Assembly (NCBI GenBank): GCA_950106755.1
Contig: OX467082.1
Span: 12,090,001 to 12,154,000, forward strand
From: Climacium dendroides
Taxonomy: Eukaryota; Streptophyta; Bryopsida; Hypnales; Climaciaceae
DNA length: 64,000 nt
Direction: 5' to 3'
Part shown: positions 46,915 to 58,439 of the stretch, one piece after another
Layout of the letters: each line of letters starts with the position of its first letter
Numbering within the stretch: position 1 is the first letter of the stretch
Made by a program: the position numbers and the translations under genes
Notes under the pieces: model-generated
Seen by the model: the letters and a program-made list of their open reading frames with translations, nothing else
Database searches by the model: none
What the model was told of the DNA's origin: nothing

Positions 46915-49071
46915 TTACAAAACAATACAAAGAACCTGGTTGTGCAACGCTAGTTTACCATGGGTGGGTAAAAAAGTGCTCACAAAGCACGACTTTTTTG
47001 CGCTTTCTACGCTCAACCCGGTCGCCCGCTGCCATATTGTCTGCCACGAGAATTCTAGTTTTGGACACGGACAACTTGGGATATGCAGCTCTGCGATTTG
47101 GTGTTTTGTTGAGGAGGTGCTATACAAATACCGCGAAGTCTGTGTCCGTGAAGTGGCCACAATGTCTGAAGAACTCTCGCTTTAGCGACATGGACTTTCT
47201 TTTAAAGCCCTTCAGGTCTTTGTAAAATTTCCCTGAAATTGGCTCGATGAGCTCGCCTTCGTTGTGCTTTGTGAGGAAGGTCTTCCAGAACGCGAAGAGA
47301 TCGTCTCGCAAGGTGATTATTTGGATTTCATTTTGTAGGTCCGATAGACCCTTTACAGACGCACCATCCTTTTTAGAATTGATGCTCTGGTACCTATCTA
47401 CAACTACGTCCATGAAACTTTGCACGATAATAAATTATTTGTTAATACAATTGAAAAGAACAAGAGTACATGAAATTGATCGAATCCTCGACTCGACGAT
47501 ACTCAAGCAAATTCAGTAGAGTAGCAATTTGATTGTGGACGTAGTATATGGACTTACACTCAACAAATGTTTAATTCTAATTCTATCTATTGGTAATTGA
47601 AACGATATCATCGACTCGAAGATAGTCGAGTGGTACATTTTCTCACCTTGTACTTAATGAGATTGTAGACGGCCTTGTTATGTCGGACCGCATCCTCGTT
47701 GGCGATATTGGTAGTGCGCTTGCAAGAGAGCCAGATATTGCGACAATTGATAATCTGATTTCCCCATGTGGGTTGGGCGTGATCAAGATGATTGGTGCAG
47801 TTGTAGAACCTGGAGATATTCCTTAACTTGTTGGGATCTAGAGTCCACACAATCAAAGCATCCCACGTCTGAAGTTCTACCCTTCTGGCTTCTCCGCAGC
47901 CTGCCTTCTGAAGCTCCTTGGCTGCCGTAATGCTATGCTAACCGTTTATTATCATAAATTGGCCAGTCTCTATCTCCTCCCACTTCGTCGGCTTTTTCTT
48001 TAAGAATTGATTATCCAAGCCGATGGAAGTGAGGCAAACTTTCTGCCGTTGTTTGATGTCCCCAAGTTGGACAAGTTCATTCTTCACTGACTCTACAATA
48101 TCCCTCTGCAGAGTTCGAATGATGTACTGGTCCCGCGCAAGAATGCACTGCTTAATATGCACTTTCACAATCTCTTCACCCAAAATGAAGTAGGACTTGT
48201 GTTCGGCCCAGAAGTTTCTTTGTATTATGGCGAACTTCTCGTAATCTTCTATTGGAGCGTCTGATGTCGTTGGCGTTGCCTCGAATATAGTCAGAGCTGA
48301 TCCGGAGCTTCCTGCACCCACTTGGCCACTGGCGAGATTTGATTTTCGCCTCTTCCTACTGGACTAGTTCGTCTCGGTCGGAGGAGGATCTCGCTTCCTT
48401 GGCTCTGATCTTGCTTGACCGGGTCGTGTTCCCCGATTGCCGTCACCAGAACGAGGAGGAGGTGGATTGGGTCCAACATCTGATAGTGCCTTCGTATCCT
48501 TAGGTTGACTCCCTCCCACCGCCGGTGCAAGCACACAATTAGCCATTGTATAATGGTCGAGCGTTTGCCATATCCAGCGAAGTCTACTGGCGTTCAACTT
48601 TGCAGTTTTGTTTATCCAGGGGCCGTATCCACATTTTTGAAACTCAACAATCAGCGAATCCATTTCGGACCCCTCCAAGAATGTCATCAAGTTGTCAAGG
48701 TCGAACTTTGCATGGTACGCATTCACATCGATTACTAGTGAATGAGTATGTTCGCCTGGCTTCCCTACCTCGTCCACATCACAAAGGGTTATGACGACGT
48801 AGTTTTCCAGGTAGTCGTCGATGAGGATCACCTTCTCCTTCATATTCCATGGAAAATATTGCATGTTTCTTTGGGCTCGGTATCGTAAGTACATATAATT
48901 TTTCCATCGACTGACCCCAAAACTCCAGGTACTTATGTGCTCCTTAAAACGCCACAGTTTTCCATACGTAGCCTCCAAGTCTTCATACAGCGGATCTCCT
49001 AGAGAAGGGTGTTCAAAGGCTTCAATGTGGCTCTCGGTCACTGAGTAGTTGTAGTCATCTACAGCAGCCAT
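46915..49071 (-). pseudogene. Element B leftward gene 1: unknown protein, in-frame stops
   Basis: The best start is the ATG at 49071 (MAAVDDYNYSVTESHIEAFE), preceded by an acceptor-like TGCAG, so a 5' UTR intron is likely. The first segment (to 48364) has LWRFKEHISTWSFGVSRWKN, VVITLCDVDEVGKPGEHTHS and GYGPWINKTAKLNASRLRW, then a Pro/Arg-rich linker. TAG at 48364 precedes SSRKRRKSN, a possible nuclear signal. The next segment contains YEKFAIIQRNFWAEHKSYFI; TAG at 47938 precedes KELQKAGCGEARRVELQTWD and NISRFYNCTNHLDHAQPTWG. An intron of ~220 bases carrying two palindromes leads to FMDVVVDRYQSINSKK and FKRKSMSLKREFFRHC, with TAG at 47120 and a tail to about 46.9 kb. No known family is recognised. 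Its position and shared palindromes tie it to gene 2 and the rightward transposase candidate. Confidence 0.5.
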
Positions 49072-49122
49072 TTCTTTTCTCCTGCACATGCATTTTGTAT
49101 TCACAGTTATGCCACAGTTCTG

Positions 49123-49863
49123 TTATCGTCGAGTCGACGATATGGGTAAAGTAAGATTCTATGTTATTGTGATCGATATTTCATGAGGTGCTCTTGTATT
49201 GTAATTATTTGGAAGTGTTCTTTGCGTTTGTTTATTGGCTTTGGCATTTGTCTCATTTGTGGATATCCTCGATTCGAGGATACTGTTTTCTAAATTGCAT
49301 ATTCTCGACTCAAAGATTTTGATTTTTGAAATGGTTGTGCTGTTGACTGGTGGTGGACTCAGGTTTTTTGTTTCTTTACTTTGTTTTCATTTACTATACT
49401 AGGTAAATTATATTGATTGTAGCTTCGAGTTCATGGTTACAATATAATACTATTTATCTTCGACTCGAGGATACCTGGTGGGCCTGGTGGGTCTATTTAT
49501 CTCCGACTCGAGGATCATTTATTGTTATGTGCTGTAGTTTGTTACTCAGGTTATATTTTTTTGGTCTTCCGCATTCGATTTTCTGTCATCCATTTATTTA
49601 TTATCATATTTGGTTTTCAAATATCGTCGGGTCGACGATAATTATTTGCTTCTGCTCTTGATATTATAGTTTATGGTCTGTCATTGGTTTTGAATTTGTT
49701 TCGTTTAGATAGTGGAATTGATCTAGTCGTCTTATTTTGCGTTATCTTCGATTCGACGATTACTTCATGAAAATTGGAGACAAAGTTGAATCACGGATGG
49801 AAATAGTGATTTGGGGAGATTGGATTCAGTTATTTTTGTTGGTTATCCTCGAGTTGAGGATAA
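49123..49863. promoter_or_regulatory. Cluster of eight palindromes upstream of element B gene 1
   Basis: TATCnTCGnnTCGAnGATA copies lie at 49123-49142 (TATCGTCGAGTCGACGATA, perfect arms), 49264-49282, 49300-49317 (weak), 49454-49473, 49497-49515, 49622-49640, 49742-49760 and 49843-49863, spaced 40-140 bases. The cluster begins about 50 bases upstream of the start codon. It occupies either the promoter or a 5' UTR intron. Confidence 0.75.
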
Positions 49864-50233
49864 ACCTTGGTTAGGGTTTGCTGCCAAATCAGTATTCAGT
49901 TTTTCTAAACCTAAACCATAGACCATATAGAAATTGTTTTAAACCTACTACAAAGGAAAACCTCACAAGAACTCTAAGAATCATACATGTAGGAACTGAA
50001 GAAGAAGGATTGGAAACGAGAAGCATTGTGAACCTAAACCCTAAGCCCTTGGCCATTCCAACAAGGTAAACAAAGGAGGAGATGTAAAAAACAGAATTTC
50101 AATTGAAGTTCAAAAAATTGAATAACTTGTGATGTTGGAGATGAACATTGCCAGTGTTGTGGAATGACACGTACAGTTGTCACTTCCAACGTCACCAAAA
50201 CATAAATTTGTACTCCCCACCACAACTAAAAAC

Positions 50234-50505
50234 ACTACTAGTCTCTGCACAACAACAACTGATTTCCCAAAATAAGTGAAGTGCGCCTTCTGCAGAAACC
50301 CAGCAAAAACACACACGCCAACAACAACAAGAACATACACGGGAGAGAGAATGCACGCCACAACTACAAACAGTACTAGTCTCTGCACAACAACTGATTT
50401 CCCACAATAAGTGAAGTGCGCCTTCTGCAGAAACCAGCAGAAACACATACAGCAGCAACAACAAGAACACACACGGAAGAGAGAACGCACGCCAACAAGA
50501 ACACA
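50234..50505. repeat. Tandem duplication, ~138-bp unit
   Basis: Both units read ACTAGTCTCTGCACAACAAC, TGATTTCCCA.AATAAGTGAA and GTGCGCCTTCTGCAGAAACC, then ACACAC/CAACAACAA-rich sequence. The Cys/Leu-rich leftward open frames at 50.1-50.66 kb arise from this low-complexity DNA and are not annotated as a gene. Confidence 0.8.
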
Positions 50506-50509
50506 CACG

Positions 50510-51720
50510 CCAACAACAACACACACAAGAGAAGTGGCACGTACCAAGGACGATGCTGGAGAAGTGCTGTAAGGTAAGCAATGCAAGGGAAGCGCCGCAA
50601 GGGAAAAGAGACTCACAATCCGCCAAAATTTTGCTCAGAGAAACCCTAGCTACTGCAACCACAAGCGCCCAAGAAACTACTCACTTAAACCGCAATAACC
50701 TCCTCCCCATCAGAACTAAACCCCCAATACATTCTAAAACCTACAAAATTGACAGCAACAGAAGATCAATATAAGACAATCGTAGCTTCAACAGCAGCGA
50801 TGTCCCTCCACAGCGGAACCGAACCTCCGAAATGAAAAGGCAGCCACAGGGTTCTGGGGTTCCGCCCAAGCCTAAGCAACCTCTTGCTCGCCCAAAAAAA
50901 TTAAAAGAGCCCCCTATATTGAACTAATTTTCAGAATTTCTGCACTCCCAGGAAGTAATTTGGGGCCTCTAATTGCAAATATGAGTTTAGAATTTTTTTT
51001 TTAAAATTTACGTAAAAAATAAAAAAATTTCAGTGTTTTCTACGGGCAAGGGCAGGCAGGCGTTTTGGCAAATGCTTCTGGGACTCCGTGTAGATTTCAT
51101 TTTTGAATGGTGTGTCATGAAAATTTTATTGTGGGGTGAAGAATTTTCTTTTAATGTTGTGGATGAGAATAAATTTAGTTCGGTACAAAAAATATCCAAT
51201 GAAACTTTACTTTTTGATAAAAAAAGTCAAAAAATATAAACTTTTATTTAGGAATGGAGCTTCATACATTCATTTTATTTATGATATCTTATTTAGAACT
51301 ATGATATTATAAGAAAAACTAGTTCTAATTCCTAAATTCCTAAAGTCATTTGGTGTTATAGGATCAAAAATTTTCCTAAGTATTTTACTAATGCTTGCTT
51401 TAAAATCTTTTTCTATTAAAAACAAATTCTAGTAGATTTAATAATAGAATTTTTAGGTATTTGTTCATTCAAGTATATCTTTCTAAAATTTAAGAATAAA
51501 AATTTATCATATATTGCAAGATCTAAATTATTGAATTTCATAAATAAACATTTTTCAAGCCTTTTATCAAAAGTAGAGTTTTACCTCTTAAACCATTTTG
51601 TTCCAAAAGCATGCATTATTTCATTAGGTCTTAGTAATCTTCAAGTTGTACTTCTTTCTACATTTACATATTCAAGAGCCATTTATGAAATTTCAAATTT
51701 GAAGAGCCATTTATCAAATA
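50510..51720. other. Gene-free spacer
   Basis: No supported coding sequence or palindromes. It becomes AT-rich after 51.0 kb. Confidence 0.5.
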
Positions 51721-52440
51721 GGTAGAATTTATAAATAGCACCCTCATGTGAAATCCATGACCTTCACATCGAATCACCAATTTGTTTCACTAGTGCATGC
51801 ATTCCAAAATAATTAGACCCACACTGGATTTTAAAAATACCCTAGAAAATAAACATGAAACTCATGAAAATAATGTGGAATTGAGAAGGAAAAATATAGG
51901 TAGAAGTTGTAAATAGCACCCTCACGTGAAATCCATGACCTTCACATCGAATCACCAATTTGTTTCACTAGTGCATGCATTCCAAAATAATTAGACCCAC
52001 ACTGGATTTTAAAAATACCCTAGAAAAAAAACATGAAACTCATGAAAATAATGTGGAATTGAGAAGGAAAAAAATAGATAGAAGTTGTAAATAGCACTCT
52101 CATGTGAAATCCATGACCTTCACATCGAATCACCAATTTGTTTTTCTAGTGCATGCATTCCAAAATAATTAGACGCACACTGGATTTTAAAAATACCCTA
52201 GAAAAAAAACATGAAACTCATGAAAATAATGTGGAATTGAGAAGGAAAAAAATAGGTAGAGGTTGTAAATAGCACCCTCATGTGAAATCCATGACCTTCA
52301 CATCGAATCACCAATTTGTTTTTCTAGTGCATGCATTCCAAAATAATTAGACGCACACTAAATTTTAAGAATACCCCGGAAAAAAAACATGAAACTCATG
52401 AAAATAATGTGGAATTGAGAGGAAAAAAAATAGGTAGAAG
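51721..52440. repeat. Four tandem 178-bp units
   Basis: Units begin at 51721, 51899, 52077 and 52255 with GGTAGAAGTTGTAAATAGCA or close variants, and a partial fifth starts at 52433. The period is exactly 178 in each step, and the first three units differ at only a few positions, so the array is young. Contents: TTCACATCGAATCACCAATT, GCATGCATTCCAAAATAATT, AAAATACCCTAGAAAA. Confidence 0.95.
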
Positions 52441-53545
52441 TTATAAACTTCTACTTATCTAATTTTGAAATGGTTTGGTTGTTTTCTCTTTTATGATTTT
52501 GGGTGGTGTACATTTTGAGCTAAATTTTTGAGTAGTCTATATTATAAAATTAAAATTACTAGAACTTACAACTTTGCTTTAAAAGGTTCAAAACGGAAGA
52601 CTCTGGGTACCTAAGTACAGCACAAGAAATTTTGGTTTATAATTCACTTCTTCTACAAAAATCTTGCAATGCACGTGGATAAACATATGATCGTAGTCTC
52701 TAAAAAAAATTTTATACATTCTCCAACTTATATAGTTTAACTACATACGTTTACAAATGACAAAACAAAATCATTTCAAAAGTTTTCTGATTCTCGCAGT
52801 AGGAATGGCATTTTGAAAACTCATATGATAAAAAAAACTCCGTAAATCTTAAAGTGTCAAATACTTTAGGACCAAGTGGCCCACTACCTACAGCACAATG
52901 TTTGCACGTGACTCAAAAAATACACCCTTGAAAACCCTAACCGCAAACCCTAAACCCTTAACCCCCCCAACCATATCCTAAGAATCTGAAGCCTACAGCT
53001 CGAAATCCTATAGGCTGAACATGTCACCAAGTACGTCGCCGTAATTTATTCAGAAAAGGATGCCACTTTACAGTCGTCATTGCAAAACGACAAACCTTCT
53101 ACCAAAGTCAATGAAATTTGGAAATAGCCAACGTAAACGGGCGGAATTTTTCTTAGGCGTCATTTTTAGCACCACTTTTTAGCCCATAGCCCTGTAATAG
53201 TGCACTCAAGAATAGGAGGCATTTCTTCAGTAATTTGAGGAGCCATTAATATGCCAATATTTTACGGAAATTTCAAATTCTGAAATGCCCGCGCTCATCT
53301 TTCCCGTCCTTCGTACAAAAGATTCCTGCCCCATTCTTCTTGTTGCTCCGTCGACCTCGAAGTACAACCATGACATTCGATTTTCTCTCACCATTTGTTG
53401 GTTCGTCACTTGCGCACATCACTCCTCCATCTTCTTTGCCGAGAGCTTATCGTTGTTCCTTTCCAAGTTGGTTCAGGGCGACGAGAGCTTCTGAGTTTCA
53501 AACGTCATTATTGATTGTGAACCGCATAAGTTCTGTCAGGCTCTG
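52441..53545. other. Spacer and probable 5' leader of the rightward element B genes
   Basis: A telomere-like tract (AAACCCTAAACCCTTAACCC) lies at about 52941-52965. A GC-richer segment at 53.28-53.55 kb ends in a good splice donor, CTCTGTAAGT at about 53541-53550, and may be a 5' UTR exon. No confident open frame. Confidence 0.4.
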
Positions 53546-53770
53546 TAAGTTTGAGGTACACATTGTATCCTCTTCTTCTTTCTAGCTTTTCAGAGACCTT
53601 GTAAGTACACTTCTGTTCATTCCAGCTCAATCGACATGTACATGTGAGTTCATGGACTTCTATTTTGTAAGGAGACGTTGTTGTGTTAGCCATCATTTAG
53701 TCTTCGGAATGAATCTTTCGAAATATGCGGTGAAATATTCGGAAACATTCTCACTGTATATTTGTGAGGT

Positions 53771-54665
53771 CATCGTCGACTCGACGATAACTCCTTTCTA
53801 GTAATTACTGTTTGATGTTCATCACCCGTTTTACAGTAATTGTGGTTCACAGAATGATTCGGAGGTTATCATCGATTCGAATATAAATATATTCCAACGT
53901 ACTGTCTTATCAATATCATCAATTCGATGATAATTAGGTTCACAATGTTTTTGTGAGTTTATCATCGGTTCGACGATAATCCTTTACCAATATACTATTT
54001 TATCTATATCATCGAATTGATGACAATTGTGGTTCACAAAGTCTTTGGCAGGTTATCATTGATTCGACGATACAAAGTTTCGAACAAATTCTTTTATCTG
54101 TATCATCGAATCGACGATAATTGTGGGTCACAAAATGTTCAAGGATTATCATCGGTTCGACGACAATCATTTTCCAATGTACTGTGATTTAATGTTATTG
54201 ACGACTTGATGATTATACTTTCTATCAGAGGTATTATTGACTGTAGTATTTTCTAATATTCATAGATGTTTTGATTGTCCCTGGTTTCGAATTATGACGT
54301 CAAATTATTTATCGTCGAGTCGATGATGTTGTATCTGAGCATTCAATGGGTTTAAGTACTTGTGATTGAATTTTGGAAAATGAAATTTAGTTCGAAGTCA
54401 TTGATGTAGCCCTGTCTTTATCCTCGACTCGACAATAAGGGATTTAATTCACACATGGTTGTCTATGACGTGGTTTTGGATATTGTGTTTTTCTTCAATC
54501 CCTCTTTTTGAAATCCTGGCTGATATTTTGAAGTGCTGTGAAGTATGTCCTATCTTTGAATCATCATTTTGAAAAGCTATCATGCAAAGTTTGATTATGG
54601 TATGTAACGAATTTCTTGTTTTGCAGTTAATATTGATAATAACCTTATCGTCGAGTCGAGGATAA
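53771..54665. promoter_or_regulatory. Cluster of twelve palindromes upstream of the rightward genes
   Basis: Copies at 53771-53789, 53866-53886, 53914-53932, 53959-53979, 54007-54025, 54053-54072, 54101-54119, 54146-54166, 54195-54216 (weak), 54309-54329, 54418-54438 and 54645-54665. In 53.86-54.17 kb they recur about every 47 bases. A donor-like CTCTGTAAGT near 53541 and an acceptor TTCTTGTTTTGCAG at about 54613-54626 suggest that most lie in a 5' UTR intron, with the last copy in the leader 11 bases before the ATG at 54676. Confidence 0.8.
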
Positions 54666-54675
54666 GGCTTTCATC

Positions 54676-55068
54676 ATGCAGTTCTTTGCGAGAAGAATGA
54701 ATATTCATTGCCCTGATGAGTTCGCTGTTCCACTGCCCGTATTACCTCCTGATGTTGCTATCTGCGACGGGTTATCTCGACAATCTTGGATTACCAGGGG
54801 TGTCACCCTCAGAAACGAATCTGGCAATGACGTTGCCAAAGGAGTTTGCCAGAGTGTTGACGTGGATCTGGTCATCGACGAGGATGGAAAACCCTTGGGT
54901 GAAGAACGTGTCGCCATTCAAATTGCACAATCATTATGCGAGGCAGAAGTTCCGTCAGGTTGGATGTGGGCATTGCATTCATGGCACATTAAACAAGTGT
55001 TCTTGGACGGTGTTAGTTTGTATGACCATTACCAAACACATAATCACATATTTACAATATGGCTATGA
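54676..55068 (+). CDS. Element B rightward small protein or first exon, unknown function
   Basis: 130 residues beginning MQFFARRMNIHCPDEFAVPL, with SVDVDLVIDEDGKPLGEERV and AIQIAQSLCEAEVPSGWMWA. No family recognised. Its start follows a palindrome and an acceptor-like site. Its last codons overlap the next frame's ATG by 10 bases in a different frame. It could therefore be a separate protein or a 5' exon spliced to the next frame; no clear short intron could be assigned. Confidence 0.5.
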   Translation: MQFFARRMNIHCPDEFAVPLPVLPPDVAICDGLSRQSWITRGVTLRNESGNDVAKGVCQSVDVDLVIDEDGKPLGEERVAIQIAQSLCEAEVPSGWMWALHSWHIKQVFLDGVSLYDHYQTHNHIFTIWL

Positions 55069-57578
55069 ATGCATCGAACCGTCGCGTTCGGTTTGGAGTA
55101 CGTTCTTATGAAACCTCTCAAGAGAAAAGGGATGTAGTCTTGCCTCCCAAAAAAGAATCCCTTTTGAATGCACAGTCAATTATTGAGGTGTCCACCAAAC
55201 CATGTTGTCAGAAGAATTGCTTGCAACATTTTCCGCGCCATGAAATCGAAGCGATACATTCTGAATTGCATGTGAATGGTGGAGTGTATATCCGCAAGCA
55301 TGTCCTTCTTGAAGCACATAGGCAAAAGCACAAAGATACAGCTGGGAAAGAATGGATAACTTTGAAGAATATGGAAGTGTGTCTTCTTGCTTGGTGGAAC
55401 ATCCACGGGATCTCCAAAGCTACCTTCTACAGGTATAAGGCCATGGCCAAAGATGGGAAGCAAGTAGAGGTACATGGGAATGTGGGACTGAAGAAACCAT
55501 GCCTGCAAACTATACAAGCTACTGCCACGCTTCGGATGTTGATTGTTGGTGACGCCGACGAAATGCCACACAAAACAAGAACATTGCATTCAGGGGAAAA
55601 AATCCCTGCAATGGTTTTTCCATCAGCGTTTCGTTGGAGTGAGCAATTGCCAAAAATTAACGAGGCCAATGCAAAATTCAATTTGCCTCCAATTTCCTCT
55701 AATGGTTTGAGAAACATCCGTCGTGCTTCTTTCCCTGAATACGCTGCAAAGGCTCGTGGAGACACTTTTGCAAGATCTGGCCTATGCGATACGTATAAGC
55801 AATTGAGGAATGCTTGCACTCCGATGTCTAGTGCGCAAGACAAGTGGGGCCGAATTTTGAGTACACACCTTTCAGAACAAAAGGCACATAGGCAACTCTA
55901 TTATTCAAATCGGTATATTTCAGAGACATACCCTGAGAAGATGCTTTGCATCATCCATGATAAAATGGATCACTCCAAGACTGCTTCTCCTCACTTCTCT
56001 CACAAGACAAAAGCGACGGATTCATATATGAAAATGCCCGTTGCAGTGATAGGTATGATTGCTCACGGTCATGGCGACGTTCGGTATGCTCACTATGGCT
56101 TAGAGATTTTTCCCACGGACTCGAATCATACCATTGGGTCCATTGCAAAGTTGTTGCGTGATCTCGAAAATCCGCCAAAGAATTCATCGCGCATATTATT
56201 TTCTGCAAAAAATGGCCAATCTACTTTAACTCGAGCGCTGTTAGAGGGTTCAGATATTTGTGTAGATTCCCTCCTTCCTCCACAAGATGAACCTCTTCCA
56301 GCTAAATCTCTACCGCCCATATTGACTCTACAGTTGGACAATGCGTCAGGGGACAATAAGAATCGATGGGTTTTTGCTTTTTGTTCTCTACTTGTGTTCA
56401 AAGGCATTTTCCGCGAAATATACATCAACTTCCTCATTGTTGGCCACATTCATGAAGACATTGATGCCCTTTTCGGTCGTTGGAGTACGCAGTTGAAGAG
56501 CAAGGATTATCCAACACTTCCGAAGCTCATGAAATCCTTTATGGATTGTGAATCCCACCCCATCATTCCTCATTTTATTGAGGAAGTTCCTGATTTCAAG
56601 TGTTTTGTGCAAGGCTATTTGGGCACAGGTGGGGATTTCTTGGAAGGTCATTCAAAATCCCAACAATTCAAGTTCCACTTGGATTCAAGTAGATGGCCGT
56701 TGATGGAGTACAAGAATTTGTGTACAGAGAAGAATTGGTTGCCAGATCACAGCAAAGGAATTCGCTTATGGTCTGAGACTGAAGATGGGCGTCCTCTCGT
56801 GCTAAGCGGTAGTCCACCACCTCTACCTCCACAGCAGATGAAATCGTTTGGTGAGATCAAAAAGGGTTTAGACAGTTTCATTGCACATTGGACCAAAATG
56901 GCGAACAATGAAGACTCTGGATCATTCAGACTCAAGAATGATCCCATCAAAGATTATTGGAAGGGTGTTAGAAGCGCTCTCGATGAACCTCTAGTTGTAC
57001 GTCAGACATTGAAGGATGGATTTTGGCTAGTTTCTAGGATCAGGGAGGAACCGGAAGACACAAGGCAACAGGATGGCACATTGGGAGAACAATTTGCAGA
57101 GGATCCACCCTTCGTAGGTCATAGACGTGACCGCCCACGTCCTTCCTTTCGAGTTCATCGTGATGTTTTTGCAAGTTATTTTGTCATAGTGCGTCCTGCC
57201 GATGAGGACCCAAAGCCCTTCTAGCCTGCTAGAGCGCTTACAAATCCGAATCCAGATCCTGGCTATATTCATCAGATCCAAATCCAATATTGGACGCCTG
57301 TTTCAAGTCGTCACATTGATATGGATACATATGCTAGATGGGACACAAGAGCAGGGAATGTTTGGTGCGAGGACCGTGTAATTCCTCTGTGTTGGTCAAA
57401 CACTGATTGTATCATGACAGCTTTTAAGGCGCGTGGCAAAAAAGGGGCCCAAGATCAACCTCAAATTCTTACAAAAGTTACAATTCCCAAACCACAGATC
57501 GACATCATCAAATCATCGGTTGCAGCCTTCGAATCTAATTCCAATGACAATGCGTCTATGGTTGAAAGCGAGGAATAG
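55059..57578 (+). CDS. DUF7869-like putative transposase of element B (one in-frame TAG)
   Basis: Opens MAMNASNRRVRFGVRSYETS and runs 721 residues to TAG at 57222-57224, then continues in the same frame as a further ~118 residues (DMDTYARWDTRAGNVWCEDR) to 57578. Features: a Cys/His cluster CCQKNCLQHFPRHE (about residue 49), a helix-turn-helix-like NIHGISKATFYRYKAMAK (about 114-131), and an RNase H-like core with acidic residues in IIHDKMDHSK (Asp about 301), ILTLQLDNASGDNKNRW (Asp about 427) and VGHIHEDIDALFGRW (about 461-475). This spacing and the LDNA..GDN and GHIHEDIDA motifs fit the DUF7869 group seen in many eukaryotic repeat-encoded proteins. The Asp/Glu triad suggests a DDE-type nuclease, which is inference. 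It is the longest intact frame in the window and the best candidate to act on the palindromes. Confidence 0.7.
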
Positions 57579-58430
57579 ATTTTAGTTAGTTCTGTTAGTA
57601 AACCATCATGTTGGAGACTAACATACAATCGCTTTCACATTTAGATGTTTTGAAAAGTTTGTACTATAGTAGGTATATGTTATGTTGTTTTTTATCATGA
57701 CATTCTAGCCATGTAATAGTTTTGATTTCTATAAATAGTATATTATTTTTTTTTGTTATTGTGTTTTCATACAGTGTATTTGAATTGCTCTTCAAATGTA
57801 TTTTCATGGAAAATGCTTCATTTCCTTTTACATTCATGTACATTAGTATTTCGACATGAGCAAGTCTCAATCAAAAGAAATGTCTCATCTTAATATAACC
57901 TCTTTGTATCTTTAGTTACATTTTTTAAAAGTTTCTTATGAATTAATAATTGAAACACTTAATATTCGATTTGAACTCCTTCTATTAGTAATAGCCAAAT
58001 ATATAAATTAGTATATTAACATTTTTGGGTCTCAATTTATTCAAAAGTCTCAATTTAATGAACACTAATTTTTATCTGAATATAGAATGAATTGAAATGA
58101 GACCCAACTTGTGTCATTTCAATGATAAAAAAATCTTAATCTAAATATAGAACGAATTAAAATGAGACCACAACTTGTCTCATTTTAATAAATAAGGCCA
58201 TTTTGTATAACTAAATCGGAATACGGACTAGACACAGGTCCTGGTGGTTCTTTCTTAGATTTCGGATAACAGTGGAAGACATCTTAAAACTAAGATAAGA
58301 GAGAGATTCAGTAGATTAAAGAAGAAAGAATGATAACCGGAATACATTCCTAATCCGGATGTTTAAAGGAGTTACAAACTAAATCCCTGTGAAATGATAC
58401 ACGAGTCACTTAGTGGTGTTTTTACGCCAT
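57579..58430. other. 3' flank of the transposase candidate; AT-rich with small duplication
   Basis: No coding sequence. A ~75-bp diverged duplication (ATCTGAATATAGAATGAATT, AAATGAGACCCAACTTGT) lies at about 58035-58195. Possible polyadenylation region for the preceding gene. Confidence 0.5.
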
Positions 58431-58439
58431 TAGGAGTAA

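Larger units (their letters stand above)
38572..47624. repeat. Dispersed ~20-bp palindromes within element B genes
   Basis: Copies of TATCnTCGnnTCGAnGATA occur at 38572-38591, 40972-40992 (perfect GTC form), 41092-41110, 42343-42362, 42437-42457 (perfect CTC form), 47483-47501 and 47606-47624, with a core-only copy near 38863-38880. Four lie in introns, two inside the apparent coding sequence of gene 2, and the rest in its 3' part. Both symmetric forms, ATCGTCG/CGACGAT and ATCCTCG/CGAGGAT, are present, so symmetry is kept while the variable base changes. Confidence 0.85.

Noticed and set aside
50110..50662. Cys/Leu-rich leftward open frames resembling a secreted or membrane protein
   Set aside because: They arise from ACAACAACA low-complexity DNA and a 138-bp duplication; two frames are open at once.
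25706..57224. Claim that all stops prove C-to-T mutation
   Set aside because: Every stop codon is formally one C-to-T step from CAA, CAG or CGA, so consistency alone is not evidence.
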